Source: Singulisphaera sp. GP187 (lineage in GTDB: Bacteria > Planctomycetota > Planctomycetia > Isosphaerales > Isosphaeraceae). Taken from it: a stretch of 64,000 nucleotides of DNA. Of this stretch, positions 27,889 through 35,018 are shown in pieces. The translations under genes and the position numbers were made by a program. The notes under the pieces are model-generated. The model was given only the letters and a program-made list of their open reading frames with translations. It had not been told where the DNA came from and made no database searches. Within the stretch, counting starts at the first letter, position 1. Every line of letters begins with the position of its first letter. The stretch spans positions 1,093,501-1,157,500 of the forward strand of contig NZ_FSRB01000001.1 in NCBI RefSeq assembly GCF_900129635.1. The letters run 5' to 3'.

Positions 27889-30143
27889 TTCTGATCCTTG
27901 GGCGTGACAAGAATACGAATGGGTTCCGCCACCACGATATCGACGATGTCCTTGGGCGCTGCCAGATCGGTCGCGGCCTTCATCCGCCTGGCGACGTCCG
28001 CCTTGGCGGCCTCGGCCGACTTCTGCTTGCCGATCGCGGCTTTGGCGATATTCTCGGCTTCCGACTTCTTGTCGGCGGGAGCGGCCTTCGCCTCGTCGGC
28101 GAGCTTCTTGGCGGCCTCCGCGATGGCGATCGCTTCTTGCTCGGTCTTCTTCTGCTCTTCCTCGGCGAGTTTGACGGCCTCGGGATTGTAGCGGTACTTG
28201 GCCACGGCGCTGCCGTACAAGACGAGCGCATACTCCCCGGGCGGCGTCTTCAAGGCCGCCAGGTCGAGCACGACTTCCGAACCGGCCGCCTTGAGCGGAA
28301 TGTCGATTGCCTTGACGCTTTTGAAGTCGGCTCCCATCGGGCTCAGCTTGATCGAGGCGCCCGTGAATTCGCTCCGCCATGTGACCTTGAGCGGGATCGT
28401 GAGCTTGTCCCCGGTCTTGACCTCCCAGACCTTATCCTCGGCCGGCGCAATCGTGACGGGCGCGCCCTCGGACTGGCAGACTGACACCGGTACGTCGGCC
28501 ACCAAACGCGGAATCGGGATCTCCTGACTCGCGTCTTTCACCGGCCAGACCATCGAAGCGAGCCGGCCGGGCCGCGTCACCGTTTTTCCGTCGATCTGAG
28601 CGCGGCCGAAAATCTTCGCGCCGCGGAGCGAACGGGGGGCATTTTCCTGGGCGCTGATCAGCAACGTTCCCACCGACTTACCGGCCGGAATCTTCAAGCC
28701 GCAGGCCGACACGCCCTCGGGCAAGTCGGACATCCCCAGCTCGATCGCGCCGTCGAACCCATCGCGCCGCACGACCACGACCTCGAACGCCATCGTTGTC
28801 CCGGCGCGGAGCGCGATCGGCTTGGAAAGCGCGTTGCGATCGCCGTTCCTCAAGTTCATATGAAGGGCCCACGCGGCCAGGGCGAAATCGGGAGTCGGCT
28901 TGCGGATCAAGAGCCGGTAAACGTGGCGTGCCTCGCTGCGCGTCCCGCCGAACAGGTCGCGTAACTGAAGGCGATAGACCCCGTCTTCCTTGATCTCGAG
29001 CTTGCCGAGCACATCCGCCGACCCGGCGTCGTAGACGGGGCCGTCGTACGAGTAGCCGTTGCTCGACGGCTTGATCGGGCTGGGAATATCATTGAGCTCC
29101 GCAACGTCCTCGAGCTTCTCTTCCGAGCCTTCTCGAATCACGCGCTGGACGAGGACGAAGGGATCGGTCGGCAAACCGAGCCGCTCCGACGCGACTTCCA
29201 CCCACCACACGTCGCCCTTCTTCGCCGTGAACTCGAACGTGTCGACATCCGCGGCCGGATAGAACCGGCCCTCGATCGCGCAAGGGAGTGTGATCCTCTG
29301 CGCCTGGGCGTGCAGGTTGTTCGGCTCCGTCTCCGTGACCTTGGGGAGCATGGCTGCCAGATCCGGGACCCACGAAAACGAGCTCACGGTCGTTGTCGAC
29401 GAGAGCGGACTCGGCGTGGGGCTGGTGTCAGGTTCTTCGAGCAATTCGAGCCGATAGAAGTGCGCGGGGCCGCCTTGAAACGTCAGGTCGTGGACCTTGA
29501 CGAAATAATGGCCATCGGCAGGGGCCTTGAAATCGAGGAGGCCGCCGCGGCGATCGACCAGCAGGTCGCGCCCCTTGGCATCGGCGATGATCAACACCGG
29601 GTTCAGCTTCGAGTCGATGCCCCGCGCGACGCACTCCACCGCGACCCGCTTTCCTTTCACGGCCTGAAACGCATAGAAGTCGACGCCTCTCGGAGTCATT
29701 ACCGCGTTGCAGATCGAATTCGGCTTGAGCTCCCAAGCCGTCTCGAGCGACGGATTTGGCTTGCCCCGGGTCACCTCAGGCAATCCGCCCACCGAGAAGG
29801 CCCGCGCTGAGGAGACCCCCAACCGTGACAACACCCGGGCGTCGTGCACACCCTGGGGCGCGTCGGCGGCGATGGTGACGACGAACGTGTTCGCCTCGGC
29901 CTTCCCCGGATCGGAGACCTTCGGTTTTGCGGTGATCCCGGGATGGGAGAAGAGCAGCTCGTTCGGCCCGTCAAGGTTCTCGCCCGTGATCGTGACCTCG
30001 ACGCTGGTCCCGACTTGCCCCCCCATCGGCAACATCGTGAGCAACCGCGGCGCGGGGAGGCCAACCTCCTGGGCGAGCGCCATGGCGCCGAGCCAAAATC
30101 CCATCATGCCGGCGATGGAACAGACGATGGTTTTTTTGCGCAT
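27885..30143 (-). CDS. Secreted PPC-domain protein with C-terminal coiled coil
   Basis: The protein has 752 residues from the ATG at 30143, only four bases after the stop of the DUF1549/1553 gene. A signal peptide (TIVCSIAGMMGFWLGAMALA) is followed by an IPT/TIG-like domain (LPMGGQVGTSVEVTITGENL) and bacterial pre-peptidase C-terminal type domains (DFYAFQAVKGKRVAVECVA, DGHYFVKVHDLTFQGG; then DTFEFTAKKGDVWWVEVASE). Residues about 655-720 are an alanine/glutamate/lysine coiled coil (EEEQKKTEQEAIAIAEAAKK). The downstream WD40 protein has a coiled coil of similar composition, which hints that the two bind each other. Such proteins are regular members of DUF1549/DUF1501 operons; the function is unknown. 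Confidence 0.88.
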   Translation of the reverse strand: MRKKTIVCSIAGMMGFWLGAMALAQEVGLPAPRLLTMLPMGGQVGTSVEVTITGENLDGPNELLFSHPGITAKPKVSDPGKAEANTFVVTIAADAPQGVHDARVLSRLGVSSARAFSVGGLPEVTRGKPNPSLETAWELKPNSICNAVMTPRGVDFYAFQAVKGKRVAVECVARGIDSKLNPVLIIADAKGRDLLVDRRGGLLDFKAPADGHYFVKVHDLTFQGGPAHFYRLELLEEPDTSPTPSPLSSTTTVSSFSWVPDLAAMLPKVTETEPNNLHAQAQRITLPCAIEGRFYPAADVDTFEFTAKKGDVWWVEVASERLGLPTDPFVLVQRVIREGSEEKLEDVAELNDIPSPIKPSSNGYSYDGPVYDAGSADVLGKLEIKEDGVYRLQLRDLFGGTRSEARHVYRLLIRKPTPDFALAAWALHMNLRNGDRNALSKPIALRAGTTMAFEVVVVRRDGFDGAIELGMSDLPEGVSACGLKIPAGKSVGTLLISAQENAPRSLRGAKIFGRAQIDGKTVTRPGRLASMVWPVKDASQEIPIPRLVADVPVSVCQSEGAPVTIAPAEDKVWEVKTGDKLTIPLKVTWRSEFTGASIKLSPMGADFKSVKAIDIPLKAAGSEVVLDLAALKTPPGEYALVLYGSAVAKYRYNPEAVKLAEEEQKKTEQEAIAIAEAAKKLADEAKAAPADKKSEAENIAKAAIGKQKSAEAAKADVARRMKAATDLAAPKDIVDIVVAEPIRILVTPKDQK

Positions 30144-30147
30144 GATA

Positions 30148-32379
30148 TTAGTGATTGTAAAGGTACTCTTTGGTGTTGATGATCGCCCAGAGCAGGTCTT
30201 CGTAGGCTTCGCGCTTGGCCCGTGCGGGATCGAGCGGCTTGCCTTGCGCGTCGACCCGCGGCCTGGCGACATACGCCTCGGTCACCTTCAACTCCGCGAC
30301 GCTCGGCTCGCGCGAGTAGGCGGCCAGGTAGAGCTCGCGGACCTTCTCGGACTCGGCCTGGTTCGATTTCGCCAAGAGGTCTGCGCGTCCATTCGGCGTG
30401 CTCAGTTTCGCCTTCACGTCCGCCGCGTTCATCAGGTGTAGGCTCTGCGCGAGACTCGGCGACTGGACTCGCTCGCACTCGCAAACGCTCGCCCCCTCGG
30501 GCCTGCCGAAGACCTTCAAGAAGGGGGAACTTCGGTTGTAGCTGTTGTCGGGAAGCGAGATCGCACGGGTGCCGGGGGGGAGGTTGGCGAAGTCCGTTTT
30601 TGCGCCGGTGAGCTGGTCGAGCGCATCCAGTAAGACCTCGGCTTGCATCCGTTTGGGGTAGTAGTGCGAGAAGTTCTGGCGATCGACGCCGTTGTATGCG
30701 TTGGGTAGGGCGCTCAATTGGTAGGTGTGCGACTGGGTGATCACGCGGACCACGGCCTTCAGGTCATAGCCGCTGGCGACGAACTGATTGGCCAGGGCAT
30801 CCAGGAGCTCGGGATTCGTCGCCGGGTTCGTCTCGCGGATATCGTCCTCGGGTTCGATGAGACCCCGTTTGAAGAAGTGCTTCCAGTAACGATTCACCAG
30901 CGACTTGGCGAAGTAAGGGTTCGCCTTGTCGCTCATCCAGTCAGCCAGCTTCAGACGCGGGTCTTCATCCTGGGGAATCGCCAGGGTGGGGCCTCCCAGG
31001 GTCGCGGGCATCACCGGGATCTTCGTCTTCTTGTTCTCCAACTGGGCCGTGCCGCGCTGGTGAAAGATCAGGCTTTCGCCCCGGGTCGACGTTGGTTTGC
31101 GTCCCACTCGGCTGAAGAACGCGCCGAGGCTGAAGTAGTCGTTCTGGCTCCAGCGTTCGAATGGATGGTGGTGGCACTGAGCGCATTGCATGCGCACGCC
31201 GAGGAAGAGCTGCGCCACGTCTTCGAGCTGCTGCTGCGGCTCCAGCACCCGCTTGTACCAGGCCACGGCCGGGTTATCCGCGATCGTCCCGGTCGCCGCC
31301 AGGAGCTCGCGCACCATCTGGTCGTAGGGCTTGTTCGCCAGGAGGCCGTCGCGCACCCAGGAGTGGAACGCGAAGTTCGCCGTGATGTCGCTGGTATCAT
31401 CGCGCCGATTCCGCAAAATCGCGGTCCACTTGTTGGCGAAGTAGTCCGCGTAGTCGGGACTGCTCAGCGAGGACTCGATCAGGCGATCGCGTTTGTCCGC
31501 GTCATGGCTCGACAGGAACTCACGTGCTTCCTCCAGAGTGGGCACGCGCCCTGCGATATCCAGCGCGACGCGACGGAGAAACGTGGCGTCATCGCAGACA
31601 GGGGAGGGGGGGACGCCCACCTGCTTCAGGTTGGCGAAGATGAGGGTGTCGATGAAGTTCTTCTCGGCGGGCATCTGCACGACCGGCGCACCCAGCGGAA
31701 TCGAGGCGATGTAAACCGACACCATCCCTTGATAACGCACCATCACGGCCACGTTGCCGGGGACGTCGAGGAGCTTGACGAGGCCGTTTTCGTCGGCCTC
31801 CGCCATCCCCTTGTCGTTGGGTTCGTAGAGCGCCATCCGGGTCACGTCCGCAGTGTGGTCGTCCGAATAGTGGGCCAGCACCTTGAGCTGCTGTTCCCCC
31901 TGGAGCTTCATCACGTTCCGCTTCGGTTGCACCTCGATCGACACGAGCTTGGGGTCGGTCTCTTTGCCGTAGGCCATGCCTTCGCTGATCCAACGGGCCA
32001 ACTGCGTGTAGCCCTCCGAGCTCGGGTCGAGTCGCTTACCACCGCCGTGCGGGACGACGTTCGACGCCTTCAAGAGCAGTAAGCTCTGCTCGGGAGCCGC
32101 CGGGAACACCCGCCGACCGTGCCCTTCCTTCACGATGTGTTCGTAGTCCTCCTGGGGTTCGAACCCGAGCAATGACAGTCGAAAGCCGTTCTGCCCGTTT
32201 CCCGCCTTCGCGTGGCAGCCGCCCGAATTACACGAGGCCTTGGTCAGGATCGGCATCACGTCGTTGACGAAGCTAAGCGGGCGTGCCGGCTCGGTCGCGA
32301 AACCGGGTGTCGCGCACCACGAGAGGGCGGCCACGAAGGCGAGCGGCACCCACCTGGTCATCTGGCGATTCTGTCGCAT
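30148..32379 (-). CDS. DUF1549/DUF1553 protein with planctomycete cytochrome-like and Big domains
   Basis: The protein has 743 residues. I chose the ATG at 32379 because a signal peptide follows at once (MTRWVPLAFVAALSW, cleavage near GFATEP); upstream in-frame codons read as unstructured sequence. Domains in order: cytochrome-like PSCyt segment (VMPILTKASCNSGGCHAKAG), a Big_2-like beta domain (VSIEVQPKRNVMKLQGEQQL), DUF1549 (FIDTLIFANLKQVGVPPSP, FLRRVALDIAGRVPTLEEAR, MQCAQCHHHPFERWSQNDYF) and DUF1553 (WMSDKANPYFAKSLVNRYWK, LLDALDQLTGAKTDF). The CxxCH motif (QCHHH) could bind haem. It is the first gene of the operon that continues through the PPC, WD40 and DUF1501 genes. Confidence 0.92.
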   Translation of the reverse strand: MRQNRQMTRWVPLAFVAALSWCATPGFATEPARPLSFVNDVMPILTKASCNSGGCHAKAGNGQNGFRLSLLGFEPQEDYEHIVKEGHGRRVFPAAPEQSLLLLKASNVVPHGGGKRLDPSSEGYTQLARWISEGMAYGKETDPKLVSIEVQPKRNVMKLQGEQQLKVLAHYSDDHTADVTRMALYEPNDKGMAEADENGLVKLLDVPGNVAVMVRYQGMVSVYIASIPLGAPVVQMPAEKNFIDTLIFANLKQVGVPPSPVCDDATFLRRVALDIAGRVPTLEEAREFLSSHDADKRDRLIESSLSSPDYADYFANKWTAILRNRRDDTSDITANFAFHSWVRDGLLANKPYDQMVRELLAATGTIADNPAVAWYKRVLEPQQQLEDVAQLFLGVRMQCAQCHHHPFERWSQNDYFSLGAFFSRVGRKPTSTRGESLIFHQRGTAQLENKKTKIPVMPATLGGPTLAIPQDEDPRLKLADWMSDKANPYFAKSLVNRYWKHFFKRGLIEPEDDIRETNPATNPELLDALANQFVASGYDLKAVVRVITQSHTYQLSALPNAYNGVDRQNFSHYYPKRMQAEVLLDALDQLTGAKTDFANLPPGTRAISLPDNSYNRSSPFLKVFGRPEGASVCECERVQSPSLAQSLHLMNAADVKAKLSTPNGRADLLAKSNQAESEKVRELYLAAYSREPSVAELKVTEAYVARPRVDAQGKPLDPARAKREAYEDLLWAIINTKEYLYNH

Positions 32380-32974
32380 CGGACCGCTCTTTCTCAGGTA
32401 GAGAGCCGGCAAGGCTTTCCGCACGCCCCATCCGCCTGGCAACGCCGTCAGCCCCGATCCACTCTCAGCTTGGCATGGTGCCCGGGACAGAGCCTCTGGG
32501 GAGCGTCCCGAGGCCGAGTACACGCGATCGGACGATCCGGCGAGAGACCGACATCGCGGGCTCCCTGGTTTTTGATGTCGTTTGGGTAGGAACACCAACC
32601 CGGCGGGAAAAGAGGGTCAGGCAGACGGAGGGCCATCGAATCAATGTTGGGGAGACCTCACTCATTCTTCGGAATCATCGGTCGCCTCCCCAGTGTCTGT
32701 GTACAATAAGTTTAACATCGGAGGAACGCAAGCGTGAGCCTGATTTTTTCCTGGTCCATTGCGCGGCGAGGACCGCTTCTCTGGTTTCGTCGCGATCGGC
32801 CTTGGCGTCAGATCGTCGAACCGACGATTCCTGTAGGGTGGGATTTAACCCAGGCCGCAAAGAGATCGTGAATTGATGATGTCGTTTAATAAGTTCGGAG
32901 AAGCGTGAAAACGCAGAGGCGATCGGCGGGGGAGGGGGATACGACAATTCGACAGATTCTCAGTCGAATGAAAA
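32380..32974. other. Intergenic region upstream of the DUF1549 operon
   Basis: No credible gene. It should hold the operon promoter reading leftward, but I could not fix a -35/-10 pair with confidence. Confidence 0.4.
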
Positions 32975-33389
32975 CCAAAGGTCTTTCTCAGCCTCGACTA
33001 ATTGATTGATCCACTGGCAAAACTCAGTGGCGAAGTCGATCGCGGCCATCACCTCGTCCATGGCCCCCTACTTCCATCCGACCCGATACGCCACCTGCTC
33101 GCGAAGGTCGACCAGCCCTTTTTTTGGAAGAACCGGAGCTTCTCCAGGCTGAAGGTCGCGTAGGCGGATCCATCCGCGGCACGCCTTCGACCAATCTTCT
33201 CAAAAACGCCTTGATCTCGGGACTTGCGTACTTGCCGAAATGTCCCCAGAGCCCCTCTTCAATCGCCTTGCCATGGTCGTGGCTGCCGTTTGTGGCGTGC
33301 CAGGCCTGCCCGTCGGCCGCCAGTGCTCTTGCGGCAATCGAATGGAGCCAGATCTCTTCCCGCAGTCCACCGAACGGGATGCCGTTCAT
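32975..33389 (-). pseudogene. Degraded gene, several frameshifts
   Basis: Reading leftward from an ATG near 33389, one frame encodes EEIWLHSIAARALAADGQAW and HFGKYASPEIKAFLRRLVEG. Plausible coding then shifts frame (GSAYATFSLEKLRFFQKKG), shifts again at a run of seven A (GLVDLREQVAYRVGWK, stop), and a last fragment reads MDEVMAAIDFATEFCQWINQ and ends near 32970. The pieces look like one protein broken by indels. I do not recognise the family. A related scrap occurs at 34923-34976 on the same strand. Confidence 0.45.
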
Positions 33390-33614
33390 GACGGCGGCTC
33401 GAAAAAAAGGGGGGTCGAATTATGGCAAATTGCGAGCAAAGCCCAAGGTCGACTAGGGTCCGCGCGTCCCTAGCGATGGACTTCCCCCGGGGGGGGTAGA
33501 TCAGGGGGCGGGACGCGAAGCCTCAGCCTCTTCAGCTTCAGTCCTGCGAGGCCATACTTAGAATCCAAGGCAACGGGAAGGAATTCCCGCTCGTAGAACG
33601 TTGCTGCCGACCCC
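33390..33614. other. Spacer with short hairpin
   Basis: Non-coding. CTAGGG at 33453-33458 pairs with CCCTAG at 33468-33473, without a T-run. Runs of A and G (near 33405 and 33487) are present. Confidence 0.4.
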
Positions 33615-33659
33615 TTGACATGGTTGCACGACGCAACTAATATGGTTGCGAAGCACAAC
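33615..33659 (+). promoter_or_regulatory. Promoter with two overlapping MarR-type operators
   Basis: A consensus -35 (TTGACA, 33615-33620) and -10 (TAATAT, 33638-33643) are separated by exactly 17 bases. The spacer holds a perfect palindrome GTTGC-ACGAC-GCAAC (33623-33637). A second, near-perfect copy GTTGC-GAAGC-ACAAC lies 22 bases later (33645-33659), over the expected transcription start. Two sites two helical turns apart are what a MarR dimer pair would occupy to block RNA polymerase. The downstream gene encodes a MarR regulator, so autorepression is the natural reading. Confidence 0.8.
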
Positions 33660-33675
33660 TAATGCGGGAGCCGTC

Positions 33676-34143
33676 ATGCAACAGGGACCACCAGCGCCCG
33701 AGGAACTCCCGGTCGAGGAGTTGAGGGACGTTTCTCGCAAGCTCGTCCGCGAGCTCGGATTCATGCGACCCACGCTGGGCGACACCGGTTTAGGGGCTTC
33801 GGCGGTCCACGCGGTCCTCGAAATCGGCCGCACGCCTGGCATCCAGGCCCGCGACCTGGCCGACCTGCTGCGTCTCGACAAGTCGAACACAAGTCGGCAG
33901 GTCACCAAGCTCGAGGCGGCCGGCTTGGTCAGGCGTGAGTCGGCGAGCGACGACGCCCGATCCTTTCACCTGCACTTGACGGATTCGGGCCGGTCCCTTC
34001 GCGGCAACATCGACCGAGTCGTCACAGACCAGGTCTCGAGGGCTTTACGCAAGCTGGCCTCGGCCGACCGCCAAGAACTGATTCGATGTCTGACGCTCTA
34101 CGTCGAAGCCTTGAAACGAGTCGGCCAGGAGCATGCGGACTGA
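33676..34143 (+). CDS. MarR-family transcriptional regulator
   Basis: The protein has 155 residues; the ATG at 33676 follows GGGAG at 33665-33669. An in-frame TTG further upstream lies inside the operator and is rejected. The winged helix is clear: ASAVHAVLEIGRTPGIQARD, LADLLRLDKSNTSRQVTKLE (recognition helix), AAGLVRRESASDDARSFHLH (wing) and LTDSGRSL. Members are dimeric repressors released by small ligands or oxidation. The tandem palindromes in its own promoter indicate autoregulation, and the acetyltransferase 72 bases downstream is the likely second target. Confidence 0.93.
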   Translation: MQQGPPAPEELPVEELRDVSRKLVRELGFMRPTLGDTGLGASAVHAVLEIGRTPGIQARDLADLLRLDKSNTSRQVTKLEAAGLVRRESASDDARSFHLHLTDSGRSLRGNIDRVVTDQVSRALRKLASADRQELIRCLTLYVEALKRVGQEHAD

Positions 34144-34215
34144 GATGAGGAAACTCGGCCGCTTGCGAACGCACAACGCGAGCATTGACTGCGAGGCTCT
34201 ATGCGGGAGAAGAGC

Positions 34216-34779
34216 ATGGTATCCATTCGTACTGCCGACATCGGTGACGCTGGCGTGCTGGCAGATTTGGCTCGACAGACGTTTCACGAAACGTTCGCCG
34301 CCCAGAACAGCTCGGAAAATATGGATGCCTACATGAAAGAGGCGTTCACCGTCGGGCGGCTCACCGCTGAGATTGGCGAGCCGGGGGCAGTCTACCTTGT
34401 AGCCGAGGCCCCCCCGAGGGCAATCGGCTTTGCGAGGGTCGCACCCGCTGACCCACCCGCCTGCATCACTGGGCCGTCCCCGGTGCGGTTGGTCAAGTTG
34501 TACGTATCCGCCGACGCAATCGGTTCGGGCGTTGGGGCGGCGTTGATGCGGTCCAGTATCGAGTGGGCCAAGAACTCGGGTCACAAGTGTCTGTGGTTGG
34601 GGGTTTGGGAGCACAACCACCGTGCCAAAGCTTTCTACGAGCGGTGGAGGTTTGTGTCGGTAGGGACCGAGATGTTTCGCCTAGGCAATGATGATCAGAC
34701 GGACGTGCTGATGCAACTTATGCTGAGCGACAGGGCCGGTGGCGATCATCCTGGGGATCGGGGAACCGATCGAGATTGA
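34216..34779 (+). CDS. GNAT-family N-acetyltransferase
   Basis: The protein has 187 residues from the ATG at 34216, which sits seven bases after GGGAG; an ATG at 34201 is also possible but has no good ribosome site. The fold is complete: VSIRTADIGDAGVLADLARQ at the start, VYLVAEAPPRAIGFARV (beta 4), VRLVKLYVSADAIGSGVGAA (acetyl-CoA loop, with IGSGVG in place of Q/RxxGxG/A), then WLGVWEHNHRAKAFYERWRF. The FYERWRF segment resembles acetyltransferases acting on small amines or antibiotics. Its place behind a MarR gene suggests a detoxification role under that repressor. The C-terminal tail is poorly conserved in character. Confidence 0.88.
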   Translation: MVSIRTADIGDAGVLADLARQTFHETFAAQNSSENMDAYMKEAFTVGRLTAEIGEPGAVYLVAEAPPRAIGFARVAPADPPACITGPSPVRLVKLYVSADAIGSGVGAALMRSSIEWAKNSGHKCLWLGVWEHNHRAKAFYERWRFVSVGTEMFRLGNDDQTDVLMQLMLSDRAGGDHPGDRGTDRD

Positions 34780-34922
34780 TCTCTTTCATACCGTCAATTG
34801 TCCGCGTGGATCGCGTCGAATTGCTCACGGATCTGGTGGGCCGGTAATCCGACAATCTGACATCCTTGCTGTTCCTGAAGACGCCAACATCATGCTCAGT
34901 TCGGTCGCCTCGGATGCACTGG

Positions 34923-34976
34923 GCAAGTCGGTCGCGGCCATCTCCTCGTCCGTAGACGCTATTTTCCGTCCGACCC
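34923..34976. repeat. Degraded repeat matching 33031-33084
   Basis: The 54 bases align without gaps to 33031-33084 with 41 identities by my count. The block CGCGGCCATC is identical, as is TCCGACCC at the end. The two copies point the same way and flank the MarR-GNAT unit. Outside the 54 bases similarity fades. The rest of the gap (34780-35018) holds nothing recognisable. Confidence 0.55.
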
Positions 34977-35018
34977 CCAGTCCGTTTCGGGAGCACACTC
35001 CCGTGACCATCGCAAAGT

